Origin: Rhizobacter sp.
GTDB taxonomy: Bacteria; Pseudomonadota; Gammaproteobacteria; Burkholderiales; Burkholderiaceae_C
Direction of reading: 5' to 3'
Assembly: GCA_025350965.1 (NCBI GenBank)
Contig: JANXWV010000097.1
Location: 42,761-106,760 of the forward strand
DNA length: 64,000 nt
The notes under the pieces were generated by a model. That model searched no databases and had not been told where the DNA came from. It saw nothing but the letters and a program-made list of their open reading frames with translations. Shown in pieces: positions 18,765-28,503 of this stretch. How positions within the stretch are numbered: position 1 is the first letter of the stretch; each line of letters starts with the position of its first letter. Both the position numbers and the translations under genes were made by a program.

Positions 18765-19568
18765 GACGAAGCCCGGGGCATCGGTGGCCAGCCAGCTTCG
18801 CATTCACGCATCGGCATTCGCTCCGCGCTGCACGCCGGCCGCAAGAATCGCGAACATAAATGCAGCGGCAGACCGCGGTCGAACGTGCTGAGTGCATGTC
18901 GGGGCAAGAACTGAGCGAACCGAGGTGTGGCACGTCGAATTTGGCGGAAACGCCCAGGATGACCCAGCGGTCACCGCCCCCATCATGGAAGGATCAGGGC
19001 ATGCAGAACAATTCGAGGGCCGTCGGCGGCAACGTGCCGAGTTCTGGACTCGGTGTGGTTCCAGACCCTTCCGACGGCGCAATCGCCGGGACCGCAGGCG
19101 GCGCAGGCGCGCGGCCAGCCACCCGTGCAGCGGGCGCTGCACGCACGCCTTCACCGCTTCTCAACCCAAGTGTTCTTACTGGCCCGCCGCCGCTGAGGCG
19201 CTCCGCTCCGCCCGCACAGTGGCGAGCGGCGCAGGGCACCGCGCCGCTGCCCGCTTGGGTGCCGGTGCTGCAGGCAGACCCGCGAGCGGAGGGAGAACGG
19301 CCCGTGCTTGCGCGCAAGCGTGCAGCGCCCGGTGCAGCGCCGACCTTCGGTTTGGCCAGCGCGCCGGCATTGACCGCGAGCCGCGATGCCGCTGCAGGTG
19401 CCGACACCGATGCAGACGCAGATGCGGAAGTGGCCCACTTCAATGCACACCTCCCCGACCCCCCGCGGCCCTGACGCCACAGAGGCGAGAGTCGGGCACC
19501 GTTGGCAGCCAACGTGGGCAACTGCCAGGCCAGTGAAACCGCCCTTGCACGGCGTGTGATGCCTGCGG
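18765..19568. other. About 800 bases without a convincing gene
   Basis: Reading frames exist here (the best is 18860-19474 on the plus strand, 204 codons), but its predicted product is low-complexity, rich in Ala, Pro and Arg, with no family resemblance, and equally long frames lie on the other strand. A short block at 18927-18985 (ACGTCGAATTTGGCGGAAAC and GCGGTCACC) recalls sequence left at the ends of IS21-type elements, so this may be an old insertion scar. I see no tRNA, terminator or clear promoter. Confidence 0.4.
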
Positions 19569-20696
19569 TCAGCCCCACACCTCTTGTGCCACCTCGACCA
19601 CCAGCCGCAGCTTGTCGCGCTGCGCCTGCACCGCGATGTTGTTGCCGTGCACGGTGCTGCTGAAGCCGCATTGCGGTGACAGGCAGAGCTGGTCCATCGG
19701 CGCGTATTTGGCGGCCTCGTCGATGCGGCGCTTCAGCGCGTCCTTGCTTTCCATCTCGCCGAACTTGGTGGTCACGAGGCCGAGCACGACGATCTTGTTC
19801 TTGGGCAGGAAGCGCAGCGGCCGGAAGTCGCCCGAGCGCTCGTCGTCGTACTCCATGAAGTAGGCGTCGAGGTTCATCTCGGCCAGCAGCGCTTCGGCCA
19901 CTGGCTCGTAGTTGCCGGCCGCCGCGTGGGTGCTCTTGAAGTTGCCTCGGCACAGGTGCATGGCCAGTGTCATGCCGGCGGGCTTCTGGGCGACGACCTT
20001 GTTGATGAACATGGCGTAGCGGTGCGGCAACTCGTTCGGGTCGTCGCCGCGTTGGCGTGCGGCTTCGCGCATCTTGTCGTCGCACAGGTAGGCGAGGTTG
20101 GTGTCGTCCATCTGCACGTAGGTGCAGCCCGCCTCGCTGAGCGAGCTCAACTCGTCGCCGTAGGCTTTGGCCACGTCGTCGTAGAAGGCCGGGTCGAGCT
20201 CGGGGTAATGCTCACGGCTGATGCCGGCGCGGCCGCCGCGGAAGTGCAGCATGGTCGGCGACGGGATCGTGACCTTCGGCGTCAGTCCCTTTCGATCAAG
20301 TGCGCTGACCTGGCTCTGCAGGTACTCGAAGTCGCCGCGCTGGATGTCCTTCACATGCTCGACCTTGCCCACGACGCGCATCACCGGCGGGGCCAATTCC
20401 TCGCTGCCGTCGGCGCGGATGATGGTCACCGGGATGTCGGTTTTCACACCGCCGAGCTGTTCGAGAAAGTCGATGTGGAAGTAGGTGCGGCGGAACTCGC
20501 CGTCAGTGATCGACTGCAGGCCCACGTCTTCCTGGAACTTCACGATCTCGGTGATGGCCTGGTCTTCGACGGCGCGCAGTTGCTCGGCCGTGATCTCGCC
20601 CTTGGCGCGCTGCTCGCGCGCGTCGAGCAGGAACTTCGGGCGCAGGAAGCTGCCGACGTGGTCGGCGCGGAAGGGGGCGTGGGTGCGCAGGGTCAT
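19569..20696 (-). CDS. MetE-core (cobalamin-independent methionine synthase-like) methyltransferase
   Basis: A 375-residue protein of the UROD/MetE-like superfamily, half the length of full MetE because it lacks the N-terminal domain. It opens [19 protein letters not shown], has [18 protein letters not shown] and the metal-site regions [12 protein letters not shown] and [13 protein letters not shown] (His, Cys, Cys ligands). Proteins of this type (YxjG/YxjH-like) move methyl groups to thiols such as homocysteine. GGAGACACCC precedes the ATG at 20696. It is divergent from a Rieske demethylase, so a link to methyl group handling is attractive but unproven. Confidence 0.85.
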   Translation of the reverse strand: MTLRTHAPFRADHVGSFLRPKFLLDAREQRAKGEITAEQLRAVEDQAITEIVKFQEDVGLQSITDGEFRRTYFHIDFLEQLGGVKTDIPVTIIRADGSEELAPPVMRVVGKVEHVKDIQRGDFEYLQSQVSALDRKGLTPKVTIPSPTMLHFRGGRAGISREHYPELDPAFYDDVAKAYGDELSSLSEAGCTYVQMDDTNLAYLCDDKMREAARQRGDDPNELPHRYAMFINKVVAQKPAGMTLAMHLCRGNFKSTHAAAGNYEPVAEALLAEMNLDAYFMEYDDERSGDFRPLRFLPKNKIVVLGLVTTKFGEMESKDALKRRIDEAAKYAPMDQLCLSPQCGFSSTVHGNNIAVQAQRDKLRLVVEVAQEVWG

Positions 20697-20824
20697 GGGT
20701 GTCTCCGGTTCGGGGGTGTGGCCGCCAGGGCAGCTGCGACCGATGATATCGAGCGACCGACGCACTTCGATGAATACATCTTCGTCAATTTAACCAGGGA
20801 ATACCCGCTTTTTCGCCGACAAAT

Positions 20825-20853
20825 TTGCATCGAGACTCCTGGTTTGTATACAA
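20825..20853 (+). promoter_or_regulatory. Promoter with overlapping GntR-type operator
   Basis: A perfect 10-bp palindrome TTGTATACAA lies at 20844-20853, about 22 bases before the oxygenase ATG. A possible -35 (TTGCAT, 20825-20830) and -10 (TATACA, 20847-20852) with a 16-base spacer overlap it. GTATAC-centred palindromes are typical of FCD-type GntR regulators, and such a regulator is encoded two genes downstream. The location over the -10 suggests repression. Confidence 0.5.
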
Positions 20854-20875
20854 CGTGAATTCCGATGTGATCGCC

Positions 20876-21973
20876 ATGAGCACCTTTCCTCTGAATGCCT
20901 GGTACGCCTGCGCCTACGACGTGGAGGTGAAGAACGAACTGTTGGCGCGCACCGTGTGCAACCAGAAGCTGGTGCTCTTTCGTCGCCTCGACGGCGCCGT
21001 CGCGGTCCTCGAAGACGCCTGCTGGCACCGCCTGCTGCCCTTGTCGAACGGCCGCCTGAATGGCGACGCCGTGACCTGCGGCTACCACGGCCTGGTCTAC
21101 AACGCCGATGGCCGCTGCACCCACATGCCGTCGCAGGAGACGATCAACCCGTCGGCCTGCGTGCGCGCCTACCCGGTCGCAGAGAAGCACCGCTTCGTGT
21201 GGGTCTGGCCGGGCGACGTGGCGCTGGCCGACGAGGCGCTGATCCCCGACATGCACTGGAACGACGACCCGGCCTGGGCCGGCGACGGCAAGATGATCCG
21301 CGTGCACTGCGACTACCGCCTCGTGCTCGACAACCTGATGGACCTGACGCACGAGACCTTCGTCCACGGCGGGAGCATCGGCCAGGCCGCGGTGGCCGAA
21401 GCGCCGTTCGTGGCCACGCACGGCGAGCGCACCGCCACCGTCACGCGCTGGATGGAGAACATCGACGCGCCGCCGTTCTGGGCTAGGCAAGTGCGCACGG
21501 GCACCGGCTACGAAGGCCCCGTGGACCGCTGGCAGATCATCAGGTTCGAAGCGCCCGCGACGATCAACATCGACGTGGGCGTGGCCCCCGCGGGCAGCGG
21601 TGCGCAGCCCAAGGGTGACCAGCCGGGCAACCGCAGCCAGGGCGTGAACGGCTACGTGCTCAACACCATCACGCCCGAGACCGACAAGACCTGCTTGTAC
21701 TTCTGGGCCTTCGCGCGCAACTACGCACTGCACGACCAACGCCTCACGCACGAACTGCGCGAAGGCGTGGCCAGCATCTTCCGCGAGGACGAACTCATTC
21801 TCGAAGCCCAGCAGCAGGCGATCAACGAGCACCCGGGCTACAGCTTCTACAACCTCAACATCGACGCCGGCTCGATGTGGATGCGCCGGCTGATCGACAA
21901 GATGATCGCCGCCGAAGAACAAGGCGGCGCCAAGCCCTCGAAGCGCGTGATCCCGTTGCGCTCGGTCGCGTGA
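20876..21973 (+). CDS. Rieske oxygenase / O-demethylase terminal component (VanA-like)
   Basis: A 365-residue aromatic-ring Rieske oxygenase. The Rieske [2Fe-2S] ligands are in CWH (residues ~46-48) and CGYH (~66-69), and the mononuclear iron site is in [15 protein letters not shown]. Size and layout match the VanA/TsaM group, which demethylates vanillate-like methoxybenzoates or oxidises related aromatic acids. The reductase partner is encoded two genes downstream, with the regulator between. The ATG at 20876 was chosen because the upstream extension overlaps the promoter. The exact substrate is not readable. Confidence 0.88.
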   Translation: MSTFPLNAWYACAYDVEVKNELLARTVCNQKLVLFRRLDGAVAVLEDACWHRLLPLSNGRLNGDAVTCGYHGLVYNADGRCTHMPSQETINPSACVRAYPVAEKHRFVWVWPGDVALADEALIPDMHWNDDPAWAGDGKMIRVHCDYRLVLDNLMDLTHETFVHGGSIGQAAVAEAPFVATHGERTATVTRWMENIDAPPFWARQVRTGTGYEGPVDRWQIIRFEAPATINIDVGVAPAGSGAQPKGDQPGNRSQGVNGYVLNTITPETDKTCLYFWAFARNYALHDQRLTHELREGVASIFREDELILEAQQQAINEHPGYSFYNLNIDAGSMWMRRLIDKMIAAEEQGGAKPSKRVIPLRSVA

Positions 21974-22749
21974 TGGCTGCTGCGCACGCAGTGGCGCCGG
22001 CCGAGGCTGCGGCGCCGAGCCTGTCGCAAACCGTGAAGGCGCAACTCGCCTTGCGCGAGCTGATCCTCGGCGGCGAGTTGAAGGCCGGTGCGCGCATTGC
22101 CGAGCTGTGGCTGGTCGAGCGGCTCGCGGTGTCGCGCACCCCGGTGCGGCTGGCGCTCGTGAAGCTCGCCGAAGAAGGCCTGCTCGACGCGCTGCCGTCG
22201 GGCGGGTATGCGGTGCGCGACTTCTCGGAGAACGACATTCACGACGCCATCGAAGTGCGCGGCACCCTGGAAGGCCTGGCCGCGCGCATGGCCGCCGAGC
22301 GCGGCGTGAGCCCGGTGCTGATCGCCGAAGCCCGCGAATGCCTGGACCACATCGACGCCGCGCTGGCCCAGGCCGAACTGACCGACGACACCTTCAGCGT
22401 CTACGTGCAGCAGAACGCGCGCTTCCACGCACTGCTGTCCGAGATGGCGGGCAGCGCGCTCGTGTCGCGCCAGCTCGACAAGGCCACCGCGCTGCCGTTC
22501 GCGTCGCCCAACGGCTTCGTGATGGCGCAGTCGGTCGGCCCGCATGCGCGCGACGTTCTGGTGGTGGCGCAGGCGCAGCACCGCATGGTGATCGAGGCCA
22601 TCGTGCAGCGCGAAGGCAGCCGCGCCGAAGGCCTGATGCGCGAGCACGCCCGCATTGCGCGGCGCAACCTGCAAGACGCACTGCAAAGCCACCACACCAT
22701 GCACCTGGTGCCGGGCGCGAGCCTGATCCGCCGGCGCGCGCAACGATAG
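21973..22749 (+). CDS. GntR-family transcriptional regulator (FadR/FCD subfamily)
   Basis: A 258-residue regulator with an N-terminal winged helix ([20 protein letters not shown], then [23 protein letters not shown]) and a C-terminal all-helical FCD ligand-binding domain ([18 protein letters not shown]). The ATG overlaps the stop of the oxygenase gene (TGATG), so it is co-transcribed with oxygenase and reductase. FCD regulators usually repress the catabolic operon they belong to until a carboxylic acid binds. The palindrome at 20844-20853 is a likely binding site. Confidence 0.88.
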   Translation: MAAAHAVAPAEAAAPSLSQTVKAQLALRELILGGELKAGARIAELWLVERLAVSRTPVRLALVKLAEEGLLDALPSGGYAVRDFSENDIHDAIEVRGTLEGLAARMAAERGVSPVLIAEARECLDHIDAALAQAELTDDTFSVYVQQNARFHALLSEMAGSALVSRQLDKATALPFASPNGFVMAQSVGPHARDVLVVAQAQHRMVIEAIVQREGSRAEGLMREHARIARRNLQDALQSHHTMHLVPGASLIRRRAQR

Positions 22750-22756
22750 GCCGCCC

Positions 22757-23743
22757 ATGCGCAACCCGACCCAATGGCACCCCGCCACCGTGCGCGCCCA
22801 TCGCGACCTGACGCCCACGGTGCGCGAGTTCGAGATCCGCCCCGAAGGCCGCGTGCGGCCCTGGACGGTGGGCAGCCACCTCAACGTGCGCGTGCCGATC
22901 CTTGATGCCGACGAGACGCGCTCGTACTCGCTCGTCGGCGTGCCGGCCGCGGCCGACAACGCCGAGGTCTACCGCATCGCGGTGAAACGGGCCGAGCCGA
23001 GCCGTGGCGGCTCGCGCCACATGTGGTCGCTCGAGACCGGTGCAGAGCTGCTGGTGGGTGAGCCGAACAACCACTTCGAGCTGCCGCTCGGCGCACCGCA
23101 GTACCTGCTGGTGGCGGGCGGTATCGGCATCACGCCCATTGTCGGCATGGCGCAGTTGCTGCACGCGCGCGGCGCCGATGTGCGCATGCGCTACGCCGCG
23201 CGGAATGCCGGCGAGCTGGCATTCGCGGCCGTGCTGCGTGCAGCGCTCGGCGAACGGCTGCAGACCTTTATCGATGAAGCGGGCGAGCGCCTCGACATTG
23301 GCGCCGAAATCGCCGCGCTGCACCCCGCCGCGCTGCTGCTCATGTGCGGCCCGCTGCCGCTGCTCGACGCGGTGCGCGCCGCCTGGGCCGCGAGCGGCCG
23401 GCCGGCCGCGAACCTGCGCTTCGAGACCTTCGGCAACAGCGGCGCCACGCCGAACGAGGCCTTCTGGGTCACCCTGCCGCGCCACGGCATCACGCTGCAG
23501 GTGCCGGCCGACCGCACCCTGCTCGACGTGCTGAACGACGCCGGCATCGACACCCTGTTCGATTGCCGGCGCGGCGAGTGCGGCCTGTGTGCCGTCGACG
23601 TGGTCGAGGTGCAAGGCCGCATCGACCACCGCGACGTGTTCTTCAGCGCCCACGAGAAGGCGGCCAACCAGCGGCTGTGTGCGTGCGTGTCGCGCGCCAA
23701 CGGCGGCGGGCTGGTGCTGGATTCTGCCTACCGCGCCGACTGA
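22757..23743 (+). CDS. Oxygenase reductase component (VanB-like ferredoxin reductase)
   Basis: A 328-residue class IA oxygenase reductase. The FMN-binding RSYSLVG motif, the NAD-binding GGIGITPIVGMAQ segment and a C-terminal plant-type [2Fe-2S] domain (Cys residues in CRRGECGLC plus a later CACV) occur in the order typical of VanB and phthalate dioxygenase reductase. It passes electrons from NADH to the Rieske component encoded at 20876. It follows the regulator by seven bases. Three-gene oxygenase-GntR-reductase order is common in Burkholderiales. Confidence 0.9.
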   Translation: MRNPTQWHPATVRAHRDLTPTVREFEIRPEGRVRPWTVGSHLNVRVPILDADETRSYSLVGVPAAADNAEVYRIAVKRAEPSRGGSRHMWSLETGAELLVGEPNNHFELPLGAPQYLLVAGGIGITPIVGMAQLLHARGADVRMRYAARNAGELAFAAVLRAALGERLQTFIDEAGERLDIGAEIAALHPAALLLMCGPLPLLDAVRAAWAASGRPAANLRFETFGNSGATPNEAFWVTLPRHGITLQVPADRTLLDVLNDAGIDTLFDCRRGECGLCAVDVVEVQGRIDHRDVFFSAHEKAANQRLCACVSRANGGGLVLDSAYRAD

Positions 23744-23814
23744 CGCGCCCCCTTACAGTTGCGCGTCGGCGCGCCTTGGCCGCCCTGTTCGACCCGACCC
23801 CCCACGGAGACACC

Positions 23815-24999
23815 ATGATCCCGAAACGACTCGTCCTGAAGGCCGCCCTCGGCCTCGTTGTCACGGCCTGCGGTGCCACCGCGCATGCCGCCGACACCGG
23901 CCCGATCAAGATCGGCCTGATCCTGCCGATGACCGGCCAGCAAGCCTCGACCGGCCGCCAGATCGACGCTGCCGTGAAGCTCTGGGTCGCGCAGAACGGC
24001 AACAAGATCGCAGGCCGCACCGTCGAGGTCATCCTGAAAGACGACGGGGCCGTGCCCGACGCCACCAAGCGCATCGCGCAAGAGCTGATCGTCAACGACA
24101 AGGTCGCGGTGATCGCCGGCTTCGGCATCACGCCGACTGCCCTGGCCACCGCGCCGCTGGGCACGCAGAGCAAGACGCCGCTGGTCGTGATGGCGGCGGC
24201 CACCAGCAGCATCACCGAAGCCTCGCCGTACATCGTGCGCACCAGCTTCACGCTGCCGCAGGCCACCACCCCGTTGGCCGACTGGGCGATCAAGAACAAG
24301 ATCAAGAAGGTCGTCACGCTGGTGGCCGACTACGGCCCCGGCTTCGATGCCGAGAAGTACTTCGACAGCCAGTTCCGCCTGAACGGCGGGCAGGTGCTCG
24401 ACAAGCTGCGCACGCCGCTGCGCGCGCCCGACTTCGCGCCCGTGCTGCAGAAGGTGCTCGACGCCAAGCCCGACGCGCTTTTCGTGTTCCTGCCCTCGGG
24501 CCAAGGCGCCACGTTCATGAAGCAGTTCGCCGAGCGCGGGCTCGACAAGAGCGGCATCCGCCTGATCGCGACAGGCGACGTGACCGACGACGACCAGTTG
24601 AACGACATGGGCGACGTGACGCTCGGCATCATCAACTCGCACCACTACTCGGCGGCGCACCCCTCGGCCACGAACAAGAAGTTCGTTGAAGCGTTCCAGG
24701 CAGCGAACAAGGGCATGCGCCCGAACTTCATGGCGGTCGGCGGCTACGACGGCATGCGCGTGATCTACAAGGCGCTGGAAGCCAGCAAGGGCGCAGGCGG
24801 CGACGCCTTGCTGGCCGCGATGAAGGGCCAGATCTTCGAGAGCCCGCGCGGCCAGGTGCTGATCGACGCCCAAACGCGCGACATCGTGCAGGACATCTAC
24901 ATCCGCAAGGTCGAGCGCGTGCCTTCGATGGGGAACGGTTTGTACAACGTCGAGTTCGACGTGATCAAGGCGGTGAAGGACCCGGGCAAGCAGAAATGA
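23815..24999 (+). CDS. ABC transporter periplasmic substrate-binding protein (aromatic acid type)
   Basis: A 394-residue periplasmic-binding protein of the leucine-binding fold. A signal peptide ends in AHA, and the mature protein begins with IKIGLILPMTGQQASTGRQI. The ATG at 23815 is preceded by ACGGAGACACC, a good ribosome site, whereas the frame upstream overlaps the reductase gene. It starts the second Liv-type importer of the window. Its position right after a Rieske demethylase operon suggests the ligand is the aromatic acid that the oxygenase attacks. Confidence 0.9.
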   Translation: MIPKRLVLKAALGLVVTACGATAHAADTGPIKIGLILPMTGQQASTGRQIDAAVKLWVAQNGNKIAGRTVEVILKDDGAVPDATKRIAQELIVNDKVAVIAGFGITPTALATAPLGTQSKTPLVVMAAATSSITEASPYIVRTSFTLPQATTPLADWAIKNKIKKVVTLVADYGPGFDAEKYFDSQFRLNGGQVLDKLRTPLRAPDFAPVLQKVLDAKPDALFVFLPSGQGATFMKQFAERGLDKSGIRLIATGDVTDDDQLNDMGDVTLGIINSHHYSAAHPSATNKKFVEAFQAANKGMRPNFMAVGGYDGMRVIYKALEASKGAGGDALLAAMKGQIFESPRGQVLIDAQTRDIVQDIYIRKVERVPSMGNGLYNVEFDVIKAVKDPGKQK

Positions 25000-25001
25000 C
25001 A

Positions 25002-25080
25002 ACCCCTCGTCGGCTGCGCCGACACTCCCCCGAGGGGAAGTGCGCCTGGGCCTTGGGGCGGCCCGGCGGCCGGGCGCACG
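25002..25080. repeat. Intergenic hairpin-rich repeat
   Basis: Two hairpins fill the gap between binding protein and permease genes. The first has arms CCCCTCG (25003-25009) and CGAGGGG (25031-25037) around an inner TCGGC/GCCGA stem. The second is the perfect GCCCGG-CGG-CCGGGC (25061-25075). Sequences of this form, with GGCTGCGCCGACACTCCCCC at their centre, recur between genes in Burkholderiales genomes. It may stabilise the upstream message and lower permease expression relative to the binding protein. Confidence 0.65.
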
Positions 25081-25105
25081 CGCTTGAACAACGCTCCGGG
25101 CGCGG

Positions 25106-25969
25106 ATGCTGACCCTGCTCTTCGACGGCATCGCCTACGGCATGCTGCTTTTTATCCTGGCAGTGGGCCTGGCGGTGACGCTGGGGTTGATGAATTTCAT
25201 CAACCTCGCGCACGGCGCGTTCGCCATGGCGGGTGGCTACATCACCGTGCTGTTGATGAACCGCCTGGGCGTGCCCTTTCTTGCGTGCCTGCCACTGGCG
25301 TTCCTGGGGGCTGCGCTGATCGGCGCGGTGCTCGAGCCGCTGCTGTACCGGCGCATGTATGCGCGGCCGCACCTCGACCAGGTGCTGTTCTCGATCGGGC
25401 TGGTCTTCATGGCCATCACGGCGGTCGACTACGTTGTGGGGTCGATGCAGCAGAACATCCAGATCCCCGTGTGGCTGAAGGGCCGGTTCGACATCGAATG
25501 GGTCGGCATCGGCAAGTACCGCCTGTTCATCATCGGGGTGTGCGCCGCACTCACGCTGGCCTTGCAGTGGGTGCTGTCGAACACGCGCTTCGGCAGCCAG
25601 CTGCGCGCCTCGGTCGACGACCCGCGCGTGGCCGGCGGCCTGGGCCTCAACGTGAACCGCATCTTCCTGCTGACCTTCGCGTTCGGCTCGGGCCTGGCCG
25701 GTCTGGGCGGTGCGCTCGGTGCCGAGGTGCTGGGGCTGGACCCGACCTTCCCGCTCAAGTTCATGATCTACTTTTTGATCGTCGTTTCGGTCGGCGGCAC
25801 CACCACGCTGACCGGCCCGCTGCTCGCCGCCCTGCTGCTCGGCATCGCCGACGTGGCCGGCAAGTACTACGTGCCCAAGCTCGGCGCGTTCATCGTCTAC
25901 ACCTTGATGATCGTGATCCTGCTGGTGCGCCCGCAGGGCCTGTTCGCGCGCGCCGGGGGTGGCAAATGA
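25106..25969 (+). CDS. ABC transporter permease, LivH type
   Basis: A 287-residue hydrophobic permease, the normal LivH length, with the family start FDGIAYGMLLFILAVGLAVT followed by MNFINLAHGAFAMAGGY and the cytoplasmic coupling region SVDDPRVAGGLGLNV. It follows the repeat-filled gap after the binding protein gene. Its stop overlaps the ATG of the LivM gene (ATGA). It forms half of the membrane channel of the second importer. Confidence 0.92.
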   Translation: MLTLLFDGIAYGMLLFILAVGLAVTLGLMNFINLAHGAFAMAGGYITVLLMNRLGVPFLACLPLAFLGAALIGAVLEPLLYRRMYARPHLDQVLFSIGLVFMAITAVDYVVGSMQQNIQIPVWLKGRFDIEWVGIGKYRLFIIGVCAALTLALQWVLSNTRFGSQLRASVDDPRVAGGLGLNVNRIFLLTFAFGSGLAGLGGALGAEVLGLDPTFPLKFMIYFLIVVSVGGTTTLTGPLLAALLLGIADVAGKYYVPKLGAFIVYTLMIVILLVRPQGLFARAGGGK

Positions 25970-26937
25970 GCGCCGCCGCCGCACTGAAGGCCCACGCCCG
26001 CTGGCGCTGGTGGGAGTTCGCCGTGCTCGGCGCGCTGCTGCTGTCGTGGTGGCTGCTGCCGACGCAGGCGCTGCTGCTCAACGAGATCGCCATCCTCGCG
26101 CTGTTCGCGGTGTCGCTCGACCTGATCCTCGGCTACGCCGGCATCGTGTCGCTCGGCCACGCGGCGTTCTTCGGCATCGGCTCGTACGCGGCGGCCATCT
26201 TCGCCAAGCTGGTCATGCCGGACCCGTGGATCGGGATCGTGGTGGCCATCGCCTCTGCTGCGCTGCTGGGCGCGGCGTGCAGCGTGCTCATCCTGCGCGG
26301 CTCCGACCTCACGCGCCTGATGGTCACACTTGGCGTCGCGTCGATCCTGTATGAGCTCGCCAACAAGCTCGACACGCTGACCGGTGGCGCCGACGGCCTG
26401 CAAGGCGTGGTGATGGGCCCGCTGCTCACGCCCCTCGGCGCGCTCGAGTTCGACATCTCCGGCCGCACCGCCTACGCCTACACGTTGGGGGTGCTGGTGG
26501 TGTGCCTGCTGATCGCGCGCCGGCTTGTGCATTCGCCGTTCGGCTACTCGCTGCAGGCGCTGCGCGACAACCGGCTGCGTGCGCAGAGCATCGGCCTGTC
26601 GGTGAACATGCGGCTTGTGGCGGTCTACACCATCGCCGCCGCCATGGCGGGTGCAGCGGGTGGCCTGCTGGCGCAGACCAGCGGCTTCTCGTCGCTCGAC
26701 GTGTTCGACTTCCACCGCAGCGCCGAGGTCATGCTGGTGCTCGTGATCGGTGGCACCGGGTACCTGTACGGCGGCATCTTCGGCGCCATTGCGTTCAAAC
26801 TGCTGCATGACCTGATCTCGGCCTGGACCCCGCAGTACTGGAACTTCTGGATGGGTCTGTTCCTCGTCGTGCTCGTGCTCGTCGGCCGCGACAAGTTCAT
26901 TCGGCCGTGGACCTGGTTTGAAGCAGCGAAGCGATGA
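25966..26937 (+). CDS. ABC transporter permease, LivM type
   Basis: A 323-residue LivM-family permease. It opens with a basic stretch, then membrane helices, the block SLDLILGYAGIVSLGHAAFFG that is diagnostic for LivM, and the coupling segment ALRDNRLRAQSIGLSVN. The ATG overlaps the LivH stop and its own stop overlaps the LivG ATG, so the genes are translationally coupled. The protein pairs with the LivH subunit. Confidence 0.92.
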   Translation: MSAAAALKAHARWRWWEFAVLGALLLSWWLLPTQALLLNEIAILALFAVSLDLILGYAGIVSLGHAAFFGIGSYAAAIFAKLVMPDPWIGIVVAIASAALLGAACSVLILRGSDLTRLMVTLGVASILYELANKLDTLTGGADGLQGVVMGPLLTPLGALEFDISGRTAYAYTLGVLVVCLLIARRLVHSPFGYSLQALRDNRLRAQSIGLSVNMRLVAVYTIAAAMAGAAGGLLAQTSGFSSLDVFDFHRSAEVMLVLVIGGTGYLYGGIFGAIAFKLLHDLISAWTPQYWNFWMGLFLVVLVLVGRDKFIRPWTWFEAAKR

Positions 26938-27719
26938 GCAGCGTCGTCCTCGAAACCAAAGGCCTGCTCAAGCGCTTCGGCGGCATCGTGCCGACGAACG
27001 ACGTGTCGATCCAGGTCCACAAGGGCGCGCGCCATGCGCTGATCGGCCCCAACGGCGCGGGCAAGACCACGCTCGTGAACCTGCTGACCGGCGTGCTGGA
27101 ACCCACCTCGGGCAGCATCTGGCTCGACGGGCAAGACATCACGCGCCTGGCACCCCACTTGCGCGTGCGGCGCGGCATTGTGCGCACCTTTCAGATCAAC
27201 CAGTTGTTCAGTGAACTCACACCGCTGCAGTCGCTCGCGCTGACGGTGTCGGCGCATCTGGGCCTCAGCGGCGGCTTCTGGAAGCCGTTGGGCAGCGATG
27301 CGCGCGTGGCTCCGGCCTGCGAAAAGCTGTTGGCTCAGTTCCACCTCGACGACGTGATGAACCAGAAGGTGGCGCTGCTCGCGTACGGCAAGCGCAGGCT
27401 TCTCGAGATCGCCACGGCGCTGGCCTGCGAGCCGCGCGTGCTGTTGCTCGACGAGCCCGTGGCGGGCGTGCCCGAAGGCGAGCGTCAGGAGATCTTCGAC
27501 ATCATCAACGCGTTGCCGGCCGATGTGTCGGTGCTGCTCATCGAGCACGACATGGACCTGGTCTTCAACTTCGCGAAGAGCGTGACGGTGCTCGTCAACG
27601 GCGCGGTGTTCGCCGAGGGCGATGTGCAGGCCATCGCGAACGATCCGCGCGTGAAGGCGGTGTACCTGGGTGAGGGGGAAAGCGCGGGCGAAACCGCGGG
27701 CGAGGCAGCGCATGGCTGA
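26934..27719 (+). CDS. ABC transporter ATP-binding protein, LivG type
   Basis: A 261-residue ATPase with Walker A GPNGAGKT at residues 38-45, signature LAYGKRRLLEIATAL, Walker B VLLLDEPVAGV and H-loop LIEHDMDLVF. The LivG-specific stretch RTFQINQLF is present. It is coupled to LivM upstream and overlaps the LivF gene by eight bases downstream. It powers the second importer together with LivF. Confidence 0.92.
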   Translation: MSSVVLETKGLLKRFGGIVPTNDVSIQVHKGARHALIGPNGAGKTTLVNLLTGVLEPTSGSIWLDGQDITRLAPHLRVRRGIVRTFQINQLFSELTPLQSLALTVSAHLGLSGGFWKPLGSDARVAPACEKLLAQFHLDDVMNQKVALLAYGKRRLLEIATALACEPRVLLLDEPVAGVPEGERQEIFDIINALPADVSVLLIEHDMDLVFNFAKSVTVLVNGAVFAEGDVQAIANDPRVKAVYLGEGESAGETAGEAAHG

Positions 27720-28419
27720 GTTGCTGAAGGTCGACGGCCTGCGCTCGGGCTATGGCGAGGCGGTGGTGGTGCAAGGCATCAGCCTCACGCTCGAACAAGG
27801 CCAGTCGCTCGCGCTGCTGGGCCGCAACGGCACCGGCAAGACCACGTTGCTGAACACCCTGGTCGGCGTGACGCGCCGGCATGCCGGGCGCATCAGCCTG
27901 GGCGGGCAGGACATCACCGCCTTGGCACCGCACCAGCGCGCCGCGGCGGGGATCGGCTGGGTGCCGCAGGAGCGCAATATCTTCAAGTCGCTCACCGTGC
28001 ACGAGAACCTGACGGCAGTGGCCCGCCCCGGCGCGTGGACGGTGGCCCGCGCGTACGACATGTTCCCGCGCCTGGCCGAGCGCAAATCGAACCTGGGCAA
28101 CCAGCTTTCGGGCGGCGAGCAGCAGATGCTGGCGGTGGCCCGCGCGTTGGTGCTGAACCCGAAGCTGCTGCTGCTCGACGAGCCGCTCGAAGGCCTGGCG
28201 CCCATCATCGTCGAAGAGCTGCTGCGCTCGATTGCACGCGTGGTGCGCGACGAAGGCATGAGCGCCATCATCGTCGAGCAGAACCCGAGGCTGATCCTGC
28301 CGATCACACAGCGTGCGGTGGTGCTGGACCGGGGCAGCGTGGTGCACGAAGGCGCGAGCGCAGAGTTGCTGGTGGACCGCGAGCGGCTGGATCGGTGGCT
28401 GGGAGTGGCGAAGCATTGA
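27712..28419 (+). CDS. ABC transporter ATP-binding protein, LivF type
   Basis: A 235-residue ATPase starting at the ATG at 27712 (MAELLKVDGLRSGYGEAVV). It has Walker A LGRNGTGKTT, the LivF block GWVPQERNIFKSLTV, signature LSGGEQQMLAVARAL, Walker B LLLLDEPLEGL and H-loop IVEQNPRL. An earlier in-frame ATG at 27670 lies inside LivG and was not chosen. It is the last gene of the second importer operon, and degraded sequence follows. Confidence 0.91.
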   Translation: MAELLKVDGLRSGYGEAVVVQGISLTLEQGQSLALLGRNGTGKTTLLNTLVGVTRRHAGRISLGGQDITALAPHQRAAAGIGWVPQERNIFKSLTVHENLTAVARPGAWTVARAYDMFPRLAERKSNLGNQLSGGEQQMLAVARALVLNPKLLLLDEPLEGLAPIIVEELLRSIARVVRDEGMSAIIVEQNPRLILPITQRAVVLDRGSVVHEGASAELLVDRERLDRWLGVAKH

Positions 28420-28503
28420 GGCCGTGCCGGGCGATCGCCGGGCATGGCGCGGGCGTCAGAATGACGCGCTCTCCGCCCACTGAAAGCTGCTGATGCACCC
28501 GGC

